Assembly (NCBI RefSeq): GCF_018991925.1
Contig: NW_024756914.1
Span: 9,010,089-9,074,088, forward strand
Direction: 5' to 3'
Source: Homarus americanus
Taxonomy: Eukaryota > Arthropoda > Malacostraca > Decapoda > Nephropidae
Length of the DNA stretch: 64,000 nucleotides
Numbering within the stretch: the first letter of the stretch is position 1; each line of letters starts with the position of its first letter. This document shows positions 44,701 through 52,550 of the stretch, in pieces. The notes beneath the pieces were generated by a model. That model was not told where the DNA came from, ran no database searches, and saw only the letters and a program-made list of their open reading frames with translations. Made by a program: the position numbers and the translations under genes.

Positions 44701-47534
44701 CCCCTCGTGATCTGAGAGAGTGTGCTGAAGTTCTACCCCCTGTGCTTGCTCGCCTCTTTCGCCTTTGCCTCAAAACCCAAACTTTTCCTTCTTCTTGGAA
44801 GCATGCCCCGGTTCAGCCCATCCTGAAGAAGGGTGACCATTCTTATCCCTCTAACTCCCTATTGCCCTAACTTCATCCCTCTCTTAAGATTTTCGAAACT
44901 ATCTTAAGCTCATTTTCTCCGTCACCTTGAATGCCTTTCTCTTTTGTCGGATCACCTGTAAGGCTTTCGCCAGGCGAGATCTACTGGTGATCTGCTCTCC
45001 TATTGCACCCATCCTTGGTCATCCTCTCTTAGGGATAATGGGGAAACTTTCGCTGTGGCCCTTGACATCTCCAAAGCATTTGACAGGGTATGGCACAAGT
45101 CTTTGCTTTCTAAGCTTCTTTTATGGTTTCTCTCCCTCACTTTGTTCTCTAATTTTTAGCTTCCTTGAGAACCAATTCATGGCAGTTGTTGTCGAGGGAT
45201 CTCTCTCTCTTTCTCTACCAATAGTGGTATCCCACAGGGTTCTGTTATTTCACTTACTCTCTTCCTTCTTTTTATCAATGATTTACATTCACTCTATGAC
45301 TAATTCTTACGCTGATGATTCTACTCTTCACTCTTCTTCACATTTTTCCCTTCCCCCTAATTCACAAACTAGATCTGTTTCTAGAGCTGATATCATTACA
45401 TCTGTACAGCATCCCCAAATGGGGAGGTAGAAGCTTGTTTAAATTCAGTTGTAATAAAACTCAGAATTAATCAATTACACTTTCCAAATTAGATGAACTC
45501 CCACCAATCACATTTCAGGATGCAATCATGCTACCAAATTGTAAAATAAATATTGTAACAGTAACAGTTTATTTAGCCAGAAAAATACAGATACAGAGTG
45601 GATAATAATAACAATATTAACATGGCTGATATGCTAGGCCTCACCATTTCCTCTAATATGTCGTGGAAGCCACACATCCACAACATTGCTAAAGTTGCCT
45701 CCCGAAAGCTGGGAATGCTGTACAGATGCCGTAGCTACTTCACTCCTGAGCAGTTGCTTCAGTTTAAAAAGGTTTCATTCGCCCTAACTTGGAGTACTGC
45801 TCTCAAATCTGGGGTGGCTCTTCTTCTGCCCAACTGTTAGATTGGGTGGAATCAAAGGCATTTCATCTTATTAACTCTCTCCTTTAGTTGATAATCTTTC
45901 TTCCCTTTCTCTTCGCAACAATATTGCTTCGCTCTCTCTTTTACAGGTACTTTAACGGGCAATGTTCGGTGGATTTGGCATCCTGTGTACCACCGTCAAG
46001 GCCATGGGCTCGTAACACTCGTCTTGGCTTCGGTGCCCATCGTTTCTCTGTGGATGTCGGTCACACTAGAATAACTTGTTATAATACCTCCTTCTTTCCT
46101 CACACAGCCAAACTATGGAATGCTCTGCCGTCTGTATTTCCATACTCATACAATCTGTCTTGCTTCAAGAAGCTGGTTTTCCGGCATCTTCGTGGAGTAA
46201 ATTAATAAAATCTTTTTCTTTTCTATTTTTAATTTGTTTTTACTCTTATTATTTCGCCTCCTAGGCCCTGTTGTGGGTCGATGACCTGTGCCCGGCAAAA
46301 AAATAAAATAAAAAATAAAAAAAATCTGAGATTGTGCTGCTTGGAGTGTCTAAGTCAACTGTGAGACTGTGAATTAGGCACCAGGACTCATGGCCACTTG
46401 TCAGAATTCTTGGTTTGTTGTTTGATATTGTTTGTACTGAAGGTGAAAAGGTGCAGAAATTTGTTTTGATGGGTGTACATAATTATTTGGTTAGGTTAGT
46501 ACAGTATTGTACTGGATGTACACACTCAACAAAAACTTCTTGAACATCTGGGCACGATGGATGTGAGAATGAGCAGAATGGGGCTTGTCATCTAGTAATG
46601 GTTTCAGGTTCTTTGTTAATTTTTTAGATTGCATAAAGCTTATGGTATTCAAGAAGTTTTTGATATGAGGTACATTATTTAATTTTTATAATGATCAGTT
46701 TACAATAAGTATATTAATGTGCAGATTATTAACGTTAATCCATTTTTCTTCAGCCCTTACATCAAATTACTCTTTTTCTTGTCTAATTTTTGGCCTATTT
46801 TAAATGATTGTGTTGAAAGCTGTAAGGTGAATGGTGAGGAAAAAATAACTACTGTACATTTATACTTCTTGTGAGACAATCATTAGTGGTAAATGTGTGT
46901 ATGGTATGGTTGATACTGTACTGAATAGTCTAATTTTGATTTTCTCCCATAGGCTTATGTTGATAGCCTGAGTGTGAGCCTGGCCGCTGAGTACCGCAGT
47001 AGAGGCATTACTGTGCAGTGTGTACTGCCAGGTTTTGTTGTGTCCAACATGTCCAAGGTGAAGCGACCTTCCCTCATGATCCCCACACCCATGGCATATG
47101 TTAAGTCTTCTCTAAAGACTATTGGTGTTGAGGCACGTACTGCTGGCTACTACATGCATAAGCTTCAGGTTGGTTGAATTGTTGCGTTGGTGATTTTTTC
47201 CTCCAAATTTGATGAGCATATTTGCATATGATAATGATTGTTTACCTTTAATATATTTGCCTTAGTAATTTATTTGATTGTATTAATTACTTTGTTTCCT
47301 GTAGCTAATGTCTAGGTCTCTTTATGCACACTTTCATCATCAAACATTTCAAGTTGATTTTAGATGCCATTTCTTGTACCTTTGCTAATTAATTTATTTC
47401 CTCAGATCTACATGATTGAAGTAATGAAGACTTACCTCCCTGGAGGGATCCTCACACACATTGTGTTTAATCAGCTGAAGACTATCCGCATCAAGGGTCT
47501 GAAGAAGAGAGAAAGGGAAGCCAAAGCTCAGTGA
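15075..47534 (+). CDS. HSD17B12: very-long-chain 3-oxoacyl-CoA reductase / 17-beta-HSD type 12, seven exons
   Basis: Exons 15075-15216, 21701-21747, 23308-23383, 23577-23748, 41108-41270, 46953-47168 and 47406-47534 splice in phase into 945 bp (314 residues; vertebrate HSD17B12 is about 312). Seen: hydrophobic N-terminus (residues 5-37, ER membrane anchor), cofactor motif TGATDGIG (50-57), NNVG (126-129), catalytic N155, S183, Y196 and K200 in YGATK, and VLPGFVVSNMSK after exon 6 begins. Known: the family reduces 3-ketoacyl-CoA with NADPH in ER fatty-acid elongation, and some members act on steroids; let-767 in nematodes. The C-terminus ends REREAKAQ, without the dilysine KKxx signal of the vertebrate protein. 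Intron 4 is 17.4 kb, filled with transposons. Start ATG has A at -3 and G at -1. Reductase family is certain; steroid activity is not claimed. Confidence 0.95.
15270..15412. repeat. short foldback repeat in HSD17B12 intron 1
   Basis: TTTTTCTAGTGTATTTGTGTG is mirrored by CAAAATACATCAAAAAACAC then TAGAAAAA. Its interior ATATGACCTTCATTTCTGGC resembles the loop side of the element at 9899. Confidence 0.55.
15417..15446. repeat. interstitial telomere-type run (CCTAA)6
   Basis: Six perfect CCTAA units, the complement of the arthropod telomere repeat TTAGG. Immediately follows the right arm of the 15270 foldback. Shorter CCTAAC runs occur at 488-540 and 10172. Confidence 0.85.
16133..16890 (-). mobile_element. 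LINE-B (Jockey-like) 3' part, minus strand
   Basis: On the minus strand, frames encode MLGLTISSNMSWKSHILSIT and YRCRSYFTPEQLLQVYRGF (16850-16624), then YFNGQCSVDLASCVPPARPW, FFPHTAKLWNALPSSVFPSS and FKKLVFRHLRGVD (16543-16259). The 3' end carries the conserved motif with CCTGTGCCCGGG and a poly(T) (poly(A) of the element) at 16133. Same family as 43440-46320. Confidence 0.75.
16891..17020 (+). repeat. 30-bp minisatellite resembling exon 1 end plus splice donor
   Basis: Four units at 30-bp spacing (16891, 16921, 16951, 16981) then a partial one. The unit GAAGACTGGTGACTGGTCTG followed by GTAAGGAAGA matches HSD17B12 exon 1 (15198-15220) at about 24 of 26 positions, including the GGTAAG donor. 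A further related copy ends TCTGGTAAGTTAACC at 17366-17380. Confidence 0.75.
17556..17852. mobile_element. MITE with CACACTAGA ends
   Basis: Inverted ends CACACTAGAGTTTTC and GAAAGTCTAGTGTG. The interior includes ACGTACCGTGGATTTTCAGA and CCACTTTCGACAGCAAATAA. Superfamily not identified. A partial copy lies at 21040-21192. Confidence 0.6.
17912..18681 (-). mobile_element. Tigger MITE, GGTTAACGAA family, reversed
   Basis: TA-flanked, from CAGTGACCCCTCCATTAACG to GTTCGTTAAACGATGGCTCA then CTGTA. Collinear in reverse with the copy at 2934. Confidence 0.8.
18765..18905 (+). mobile_element. LINE-B 3' end only
   Basis: TTTTTACTCTTATTTTTTCG then GGCCCGTTGTGGGTC, TATGACCTGTGCCCGGG and an A-rich tail. 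Severely 5'-truncated copy of the family at 43440. Confidence 0.75.
18906..19772. other. HSD17B12 intron 1, nothing recognised
   Basis: Unique-looking AT-rich sequence with a short G run at 19273. No frame or repeat identified. Confidence 0.45.
19773..20596. mobile_element. Tigger MITE, GGTTAACGAA family, with its left third inverted
   Basis: 20033-20596 is collinear in plus with 3184-3749 of the reference copy, ending GTTCGTTAACCGAGGGACC. 19773-20032 is the complement of 2934-3183, so the left terminal repeat (complement of CAGTGATCC) now sits internally at about 20032, against TATGCAGTACAGG. Confidence 0.75.
20597..20870 (+). repeat. MITE core-like sequence
   Basis: ATCTCTTGTACAAAATATAT, CTTGCAAGGATTCCAGCAAT and TATATTCTGCTAAC resemble the cores of the elements at 29190, 34619, 37281 and 59025, which have different terminal repeats. 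Confidence 0.5.
21040..21192. mobile_element. MITE with CACACTAGA end, right part
   Basis: CCGTACCGTTGATTTTCAGA through GAAACTCTAGTGTG matches 17700-17852. The left end is missing. Confidence 0.6.
21200..22861. other. introns 1 and 2 around exon 2
   Basis: Apart from exon 2, no coding signal. Contains a long TACAG/TACTG run at 22349-22379 and several shorter ones. 22540-22720 has the look of a dispersed repeat (ACGGTTTATTGAAAGAGCAT) but was not identified. Confidence 0.45.
21701..21747 (+). CDS. HSD17B12: HSD17B12 exon 2
   Basis: 47 bases, acceptor TTACAG, donor GTAAGT. Encodes VVTGATDGIGKAYAFE, the NADP(H)-binding glycine motif. Too short to show as an ORF with an ATG. Confidence 0.95.
22862..23202. 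mobile_element. hAT MITE with perfect 8-bp target duplication
   Basis: Ends CAGGGGTTTTCAAACTATGG and GTTTGAAAAACACTG, flanked on both sides by GTGTAGAG (22854-22861 and 23203-23210). Internally it repeats GGGTCGCGAAAATAAATAAG. Eight-base duplication and CA...TG ends are diagnostic for hAT. Confidence 0.92.
23308..23383 (+). CDS. HSD17B12: HSD17B12 exon 3
   Basis: 76 bases, acceptor CCTAG, donor GTAAGA. Encodes LARRGLKIVLVSRNPFKLQ and VAAEI. The arginine of VSRN suggests NADP(H) preference, as in the family. Confidence 0.93.
23577..23748 (+). CDS. HSD17B12: HSD17B12 exon 4
   Basis: 172 bases, acceptor TTTCAG, donor GTGAGT, phase 1 in and phase 2 out. Encodes DVDFTKDDIYDRL and MDVGVLVNNVGMGFEHPEYF, with the NNVG structural motif. 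Confidence 0.95.
23749..24902. other. start of HSD17B12 intron 4, little recognised
   Basis: AT-rich. A fragment AAGCCTCGATAAATCGGACT at 24713 resembles a Tigger terminal region without a partner. Confidence 0.4.
25551..25919. mobile_element. Tigger-like MITE in the solo LTR
   Basis: Ends CAGTCGACCCTCGTTAAAAC and GAATTAACGAGGGTTGACTG, TA at the right junction. About 370 bp, no coding sequence. Confidence 0.75.
25979..28224 (-). mobile_element. nearly complete Tigger DNA transposon
   Basis: 2.25 kb with inverted ends CAGTGGGGTATGCTATAACG (left) and CGTTATAGGATATCCCACTG (right), followed by TA on the right and AA (mutated) on the left. Repeated TTCGTTATAG words lie inside both ends. A full-length transposase frame with a few frameshifts lies between. 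It is inserted in the solo LTR. Confidence 0.88.
26194..27920 (-). pseudogene. Tigger transposase, about full length with three frameshifts
   Basis: Starts MNRSKRVRKLITLETKKEII (27920), a Psq-type helix-turn-helix with AKLSDEYGMAKSTICTILKN. It then breaks near 27770. The second piece contains the CENP-B-like helix region (ENLLLVWIKEKEMAGDSISE) and breaks near 27570. The 401-codon piece carries the DDE core: FNCDETGLFWKKMP, LLVMDNAPAHP and TTPLIQLMDQQVISNFKK. It breaks near 26425. The tail AISVFNDTMMNYFWKVQKSR and TLDSFFKKVAKDP ends at 26194. The three acidic catalytic positions are visible. Only frameshifts, no internal stops within pieces, point to a young copy. Confidence 0.88.
28339..28640. 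other. intron 4, nothing recognised
   Basis: Unique-looking AT-rich sequence with a TACTG/TACAG word at 28507-28521. Confidence 0.4.
28645..29045. mobile_element. possible MITE
   Basis: CGAAGATCTGGACCAAAAAG near the left and TTTTTTGTCCAGATCTTCTT near the right form an imperfect inverted pair about 380 bp apart. The left flank is TGTACAGTGAATCC. The right terminus is not clear. Confidence 0.4.
29158..29935. repeat. 34-bp tandem array interrupted by a MITE
   Basis: Unit TAGTATTTATTAAGTGGTGA + TAAATACACTACAA, one diverged copy at 29158-29191 and about six at 29727-29935. The intervening 539 bp is the MITE at 29190. Confidence 0.85.
29190..29728. mobile_element. Tigger-like MITE with CAGGTCCACCACC ends
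   Basis: TA-flanked, ends CAGGTCCACCACCGATTTTC and TAATTGGTGGTGTACCTG, inserted at a TA of the 34-bp array. The interior (29450-29590) shares a core with 20597-20760. Confidence 0.8.
30216..30990. mobile_element. hAT derivative with GCGTCA-rich ends
   Basis: Ends CAGTGTTGTACGCGTCAACG and CGGCGTCAACATAGAACACTG-like right end, with 8-bp flanks CTTACTTA and CTTGCATA (6 of 8). Both subterminal regions repeat GCGTCAGCGTCAAC. A transposase remnant is on the minus strand. Confidence 0.7.
30494..30765 (-). pseudogene. hAT transposase C-terminal remnant
   Basis: Minus-strand frames read QLSRLVEKSVHETESSSSEG, then after a frame shift VTVERMFSMDVLRPKRTRMI and DKHFEMLVFLPGNK, stop TGA at 30496. This is the hAT dimerisation end (S-x-x-x-ER-x-FS...LRP.R..M...HFE.LVFL..N). 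The catalytic region is deleted. Confidence 0.72.
31472..31600 (+). pseudogene. Tigger transposase N-terminal remnant
   Basis: A frame from about 31501 reads VSKANRKCISLAEKLNVFKR then YQKGERSVDII, the Psq helix-turn-helix start of pogo/Tigger transposases. No catalytic core follows; a possible low-complexity tail region lies at 31730-31910. Confidence 0.6.
32364..33170 (+). mobile_element. Tigger MITE, GGTTAACGAA family
   Basis: TA-flanked, CAGTGATCCCTTGGTTAACG to GTTAACCAAGGGACCACTG, plus orientation relative to 2934. Confidence 0.85.
33530..34399 (-). mobile_element. Tigger MITE, GGTTAACGAA family, reversed
   Basis: Starts CAGTGATCCCTCGGTTAATG and ends GTTAACCGAGGGACCACTG then TT. Contains an expanded (GAT)n tract at 33714-33758. 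The left flank is nearly the same as that of the copy at 32364, but orientation is opposite. Confidence 0.85.
33714..33758. repeat. (GAT)n microsatellite inside a MITE
   Basis: About 15 GAT units, an expansion of the 3-4 CAT units found in other family copies. Confidence 0.9.
34619..36215 (+). mobile_element. element B: Tigger MITE, ACGCG family, with triplicated core
   Basis: Left end CAGTATTACTTCCCGCCTAA, right end CGCGTTAAGTGGGGTACAAC then TGTA. Three direct copies of a 400-430-bp core begin GTTTTAGCTCATAAAATTC at about 34783, 35182 and 35612; other family members have one core. A second partial right end lies just outside (36221-36256). Confidence 0.8.
36550..37282 (+). mobile_element. 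Tigger MITE, GGTTAACGAA family
   Basis: TA-flanked, CAGTGACCCCTCGTTTAACG to GTTAACCGAGGGGTCACTG. Its right TA (37281-37282) is also the left TA of element C. Confidence 0.85.
37281..38047 (-). mobile_element. element C: Tigger MITE, ACGCG family
   Basis: CAGTGAACTCTCACTTTACG to CGCGAGGGTTCACTG then TA. Collinear in reverse with the right part and core of element B, with one core copy. Confidence 0.85.
38650..38722. repeat. (TACA)n and (TA)n microsatellite
   Basis: GTATGTATGTATACATAC-type tract followed by about 12 TA units. Confidence 0.9.
38972..40349 (+). mobile_element. non-autonomous Tigger with joined transposase ends
   Basis: Left end CAGTAAATGTCTGCTATTTG, right end GCTAATAGCAAGGGTTTACTG then TA. 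Positions 39178-39270 encode an N-terminal start VAPKRLPSVSASDAIEVKSL and the sequence then passes directly to a proline-rich C-terminal segment FFKKEPAARPPELSPSPARS (39272-39440). The DDE core is deleted. A MITE fragment is nested at 39962. Confidence 0.65.
39962..40054 (+). mobile_element. GGTTAACGAA MITE, right end only
   Basis: GGTTAACGAACGACCCTCTG to TTCGTTAACCGAGGGACCAC, then TATA. Confidence 0.75.
40350..41107. other. end of HSD17B12 intron 4
   Basis: Two weakly similar segments share GTGTGAGAAGTGAACGTGTG at 40396 and 40553. Otherwise nothing recognised. Confidence 0.4.
41108..41270 (+). CDS. HSD17B12: HSD17B12 exon 5 (catalytic)
   Basis: 163 bases, acceptor TTAAAG, donor GTCTGT (weak). 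Encodes IINCNIKSLTHMSLIVLPGM, GLIINVSSLSS and YGATK. N155, S183, Y196 and K200 are all present. Lies 17.36 kb after exon 4. Confidence 0.95.
41590..41790 (+). mobile_element. LINE-B 3' end with expanded ATT tract
   Basis: Pyrimidine-rich lead, (ATT)n microsatellite of about 85 bp (41634-41718), then GGCCCTGATGTGGGTCAGTG, ACCTGTGCCCGGG and an A-rich tail. Confidence 0.75.
41905..43060. mobile_element. piggyBac-like MITE with internal tandem duplication
   Basis: Bounded by TTAA (41905-41908 and 43057-43060) with ends CCCTTAGGCCCCGGGAG and CCTTGGGCGTAAGGG. About 1.16 kb, no transposase. Two direct copies of a 400-bp segment start CACAGGGAAGCTTC at 42060 and 42461. TTAA target plus CCCTT ends indicate piggyBac. 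Confidence 0.75.
43440..46320 (+). mobile_element. LINE-B (Jockey-like), long but degraded copy
   Basis: Fragmented frames in order: endonuclease (GDFNVHHRAWPV near 43760, SAHLGSSDHNLISIK near 43970), linker (NHCKTILRRAKRNFIK), and RT (LDMSKAHGPDGMPPRDLREC at 44660, VALDISKAFDRVWHKSLLSK near 45050, SGIPQGSV, SYADDSTLHSSSHF at 45305). The C-terminal part follows (SSNMSWKPHIHNIAK, FNGQCSVDLASCVPPSRPW), then the 3' motif GGCCCTGTTGTGGGTC and an A-rich tail. Multiple stops and frameshifts. The 5' boundary is uncertain. It lies in HSD17B12 intron 5. Confidence 0.8.
46321..46952. other. end of HSD17B12 intron 5
   Basis: Nothing recognised. Confidence 0.4.
46953..47168 (+). CDS. HSD17B12: HSD17B12 exon 6
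   Basis: 72 codons, acceptor CATAG, donor GTTGGT. Encodes AYVDSLSVSLAAEYRSRGIT, VQCVLPGFVVSNMSKVKRPS and VKSSLKTIGVEARTAGYYMH, the substrate-binding part. Confidence 0.95.
47406..47534 (+). CDS. HSD17B12: HSD17B12 exon 7 and stop
   Basis: 42 codons plus TGA at 47532-47534, acceptor CTCAG. Encodes YMIEVMKTYLPGGILTHIVF and a basic tail GLKKREREAKAQ; the lysine-rich tail resembles the family's but lacks a terminal KKxx. Confidence 0.93.
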   Translation: MYMIEVMKTYLPGGILTHIVFNQLKTIRIKGLKKREREAKAQ

Positions 47535-49745
47535 ACACATCATATACAGTATAATTATGTTGTCCAGTAATGAGTTGTGACCAAAACCATTACTGTACAG
47601 TGCTCTTACTGGACTGCTGCCTTGGTCAGGAAGAACAAGGTGAATGGTTGTAATGTATTATGGCTATGTTATTTCCCCTCATATGTAATGTGTCAAGAAT
47701 GAGAACTATACTATACATTAATATGTCAACTGTTTGTAAAGCATAATCTATAAAGACAAACTTACTACACAACCTCTTTTATGACGGTTTAAACAGCAAG
47801 TGAGATGTAGCAATGTGTACTGGACTCAACCAGAGGTCACTAAAGGGTAATTTTATTAATATTGAAGAATGAAAGCGGGAATACAGATACAAACATTCTT
47901 CAGAAATACACAACCATCATATACTGTATTGTACATACTTATGTTTAAACTTATGCACAATAAAATCTTTGATTACAATAGAAAGTTAGAGAACACAATT
48001 TAATTTTTAGATCGTGCAGTTAAATACCTGTACATGTTTCCTCATTAACGCACAAAGTGAAGTGGTCATATTTTATTTCTGTACTGTGTATGAATTTTGT
48101 GTTTATATTGATCATTTGTGGTGCTTGTGACTAATATTTATCAGTTAATGTTGACAGTTAATTATCTATTTTCTGTGTTCTTGATGGGTTAATTTAAATG
48201 AATACAGTACTCAGTAGATCAAAGGTGGCATTGAAGCCCCCCACCATGCCACAGTGAAGGGCTGTGGCTGTAGTCAATAATTACAGAAAATACTACATTA
48301 ATTAATAAACTCACCTGATGTCTCGTGGATACAGCCATACAGTGTTTAGGTAAATTCATTACTGTTTTAGTTATTGTATTCACAGCATACATTCCTGTGA
48401 CACCCTGGGGCTCCTGGTGCTGGGGACACATTACAATTTTAATACTGTAAACTTTTGTCTTGTTGCTTACCTGTAGCATATTAGGCAACTTTTACATCTT
48501 GTATAAAGACTCCTGGCCAAAATGGTGCTGCTGTACTGTACCGTGGTCTTTAGTAAGCAGAAATTTATTACCGCGTTATGTTGTTTGGTGAAAGATGTTA
48601 CTTAAAAAAAAAAAACATACAATATGATGCCAACTGACATCATTCTTAAGATTATATTTAGGGAGCTTTAATAAAAAACATTCCATAAAACCATTTAAAT
48701 TACATAAATTCTAAAAGGCAAAACAAATGTTAAAAATATTGTATGATTTACTTACTTGTATTTTGGATGAAAACTCTAAATTTGTATGTCCACACTTTCA
48801 TCTGATTGTATAACAATGGTCTGTGCAAAAGCTATCAACTGTATAGTCAGCATTTTGAATTATGCATGACTGCTTGGTGGTACCCAGTGCTTGTTTAGTC
48901 TTCTCAGCCATTTAGAGACTTTGGTACTGCCATATGGATAAAGAATGTGATGCTAAAATTAACAGAATTAATGGAAAGATAAAACCCTTAGTAAGGTCGA
49001 GGACGCTTGGGTATCATTATTGTGTTTCTCTCTCATGAACAAACTAAAATGTCTGGGATCATTTCTTTTTACATTTTAAAATCTTCAATTTAGAAAAAGG
49101 TGAATGATCTACATGTTGACACAGAATATTTTCTTAGTCACATAAGGTACTGTAAAGTTTGTGATCATGGAATGTATACAGTAATTCAATATTTTTAAAG
49201 GTATTATAGTGCCAAAAATGTTCATAAAGAGATGTAATTTGTACCTTCTCTTTGTAGACTAGACTGAGACTTTAAATTCTATTCTACAGAGTTTGTAGCA
49301 CATTCAGGGGGACTCACTCGCTGGTAGCTCCAGAGTTCTGCTACTATTACAGTAAAGTATGACTGTCATATATGAAGCTATTTCCATATTGGTGAATGTT
49401 CAATGTAACTTGTCCTCTGGAATGGCTTCAGTCTCTTGGCAAGTGTTTGGTTTAAGTTATGGATGATGTGAGGCTTTTTTGGGAAGCCTTTCCCTTAAAT
49501 AGGCTACCAGTGTACAGTACTGTATATCATGTTATTTGGAGGTGGATGTTGATAAAACACAAGTGTACTTGATATATCACCAGTACATTTGACAAGGAGA
49601 TAATAACTGAATTATGATATTGCAGTATGGTAATTCTCTTTCAGGTGAAGTAATATATACCAGCATCTGTTTAATTTATATTTATTTAATACACAGTTCT
49701 TACATTTTAACCCATTTTATTAGTATCATTCATAATAAAGTCTAT
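47535..49745 (+). other. HSD17B12 3' UTR and downstream, candidate poly(A) signals
   Basis: AATAAA occurs at 47959-47964 and 49734-49739. The sequence between is AT-rich and repeat-poor, as expected for a 3' UTR. Which signal is used cannot be told from sequence. Confidence 0.45.
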
Positions 49746-50800
49746 ACAATTAGTAACTTTAATTTATTTTTTTTTATAACCCTTACATAGTTTACTTACA
49801 TATTTCTATTGTATTAATTATTGTAATATCCTGTACACTAGATCTTTATCTTACTTTGTTGAAAGTGTCATTTCAGAAAAATCTTGCTTGAAGTTATACA
49901 ATTTTTCCATAGAAAAAATTAATTATCATTCGGAAAATAATTTACTGCTAATATTTTGTTCATAATGTATTTTAGCCTTTGAAATTTATTATATGTTGAA
50001 GAGAAACGAATTGAAGACTACAACAAGTGGAATTATGAACTTATAGGGCACCTATTGAAATTATCTCTGCTGTATCGTACTGATGTATTGATTCCATGAA
50101 ACAATCACATGTTAAAGTACAACTCCATAGCAATGGTGGATTTATCACTAGGTATTCCTATCCTTGTTACCTCAATTCATCTTCTAGGAAATTATAGATT
50201 GAGGATTCTTCTGTAGGACTGTAGGTGTCTGGTTGTCAATGTGTAGACTGTACAGTATATCTACATCTTGTATTAGCACCTTCTTTCTGCACTGTTCATT
50301 CACCACAGTACTCTACTCTGCCACCTTGCTGTTTGTTTCCTCTGTTTCATCCCATACAGAAGATGTAGGAGTTACAGAATTTTATTGGAAATAGTTTCTA
50401 TATCACCTTCCACACATTCTGTGTTAAGTAATTTTAACTGGTGTCTGCAGTCATTAATATGTTTAAAGGGTGAAGTTTTCCTTGAAAATATCATATTTTG
50501 GTTAAATATAAATTAAACAAAATAATGTATGGATAAATTTGAGAAGAAAGAAAAATAAATTAATACACCATATATTTTATTATTTTCCTAGTGTCTAAGA
50601 AGTAACAGTGTATCGATATATATTTTAACTGGCCTGATGAACTCTCTATTTGTCAGTGCACAAATTTGTCAGTGCACATGAAACATCTCCCATATACAGT
50701 AGCAGATAATTACCAACCTCCACATTCATTGTCACCTCCCCATTGTACAGTCCCAGCTGCCTGTGTCAATATCCTTGGAACTCGCCAATGGGGGGACTGG
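49746..50800. other. intergenic, nothing recognised
   Basis: AT-rich. Contains scattered TACAG words (50248). Confidence 0.4.
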
Positions 50801-50805
50801 ACACT

Positions 50806-52550
50806 GACTAGGAGGAGGGTACAGGTCTACTAGCCCTCACTTCAGTAGACATGGTGGAGGGCAGTTCTGGCTTGTCCAGTGTGGCTCGCGTTTCCTCTCT
50901 GACACCGAGACGTGCTACGCCACTATTGAGTTGGAGCTGTTGGCTGTGGTTTGGGCGATGTCCAAGTGCAGGTTTTACCTCATAGGCCTGCAACACTTTC
51001 ACCTAGTGATCGACCATCGCCCGCTTGTTCCGATCCTCAACCGCTACACGCTGGACGCCGTTGAGAACCCTCGCCTCCAGCATCTGAAAGAGAAGCTCTC
51101 GGCGTACGTCTTCACAGCAGTGTGGCGTGCTGGTAAGGAGCTCTGCATCCCTGATGCCTTATCCTGCTCTCCTGTCAGCCGCCCTACTCTAGAAGACCAT
51201 GTGCTCGACGCCGACCTCGCTCTTTCCGTCAGGACTGTGGTCACTCTACACGCCGTCCAATCCCTTCGTTCGGACCTGTCACCAGATGACGACAAGGCAA
51301 TGGAGGGCCTTCGAACAGCGGCCCGAGATGACCCTTCCTGCGTCCAACTCGTCGAGTATGTGAGGAATGGATTCCCTAGCAACCGCTACGACCTTCACAA
51401 CACCCTGCTACCGTATTGGAAACTCCGCGATGAACTCTACTGCGACGGGGACCTTGTTCTGTACGGAGCACGTGTAGTTGTCCCTGCTGCCTCACGTCCC
51501 CACGTCTTGGCTCGCCTTCACGACAGTCACCGTGGAGCTGAGGCCACCAAACGACGTGCACGACAGACTGTGTTCTGGCTCGGCATCGACTCCGACATCT
51601 CCAATGTTGTCCGTGCGTGCGAGCCCTGCCAAGTATTACAGCCCAGCCAGCAGCAGGAACCCTTCATGAGTGACGACAACCCCACCCGCCCCTTTGAGTC
51701 TGTGTCGGCCGACTTTTTCTGTGTGTCAGGAAAGTCCTTCCTTGTTATCGTCGACCGTTTCTCTGGTTGGCCGGTTGTCATCAAGTGCGGTAATGACACG
51801 ACGTCTGCCGCCACCATCAGCAAGTTCCGCCACTACTTCCGTGATGTGGGCGTTCCTGTGCGCCTGCGAACAGACGGAGGGCCCCAGTTCACAAGCCGGG
51901 ACTTTGCTGTGTTCCTTGACCGATGGAGAGTATGGCATGTGTTGTCATCACCCCATTACCCGCAGTCCAATGGCCACGCTGAGGCTGCTGTCAAATCCCT
52001 GAAGCACCTCATCCTTAAGGTGGCCCCTTCTGGGAATATTGACTGCGAGGCCTTCGACCGGGGTCTCCTTGAACTCCCACCTAATTACACCGGACGCTCC
52101 CCCGCCCAGGTCTTGTATGGACGCCCCCTTCGTTCTTGTGTCCCTGCTCACCCTCAATCGTTCTCCAAGGAGTGGCAGGCCAAGACAGAGGATTGTGATC
52201 GCCGAGCCGCCGAAAGTGTTCATGACGTCGTCGCCCACTACAACGACCACGCCCGTCCTCTCCCCAGGTTGAGCGTCGGCACCGAAGTCCGTGTTCAGGA
52301 CCCGACCTCCCTACGTTGGGACAAAGTGGGCGTAGTCATGGGTCTCGGTAGGTCACGGGACTACCAGGTGCGGTTACCCAGTGGAAGTGTGTGGCGGAGG
52401 AACCGTCGTTTTCTCCGCCCCGTAACAATGCCTTCTGCTGACCCCACCACCAGTGTTGAGTCCCATACTCTTCCCAGTGATCAAGTCCCTCGACGCTCAG
52501 AACGGATCCAAAAGAAAAGGTCCGCTCAAGACTTTGCTATGAGCGTATAG
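50806..52550 (+). pseudogene. Ty3-type retrotransposon pol 3' part: RNase H and integrase
   Basis: Open to TAG at 52548; the first ATG is 50931 (539 codons), but the frame is open and coding from about 50806. Order: RNase H (LVQCGSRFLSDTETCYATIE, DHRPLVPILNRYTLDAVENP), zinc-binding HHCC segment (LHDSHRGAEATKRR ... CEPCQ), integrase core with D in VSADFF, D in RTDGGPQF and E in QSNGHAEAAVK, then a C-terminal basic region (VRLPSGSVWRRNRRFLRP). Protease, RT and gag are missing, so the element is 5'-truncated although the remaining 1.7 kb is undamaged. High GC compared with its surroundings. Confidence 0.9.

Noticed and set aside
48219..48488. 89-codon minus-strand frame downstream of HSD17B12
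   Set aside because: No motif, no splice context, composition like the surrounding 3' UTR.
51044..52272. Frames of 60-112 codons overlapping the integrase on either strand
   Set aside because: Shadows of the high-GC pol frame, which has all the expected domain motifs.
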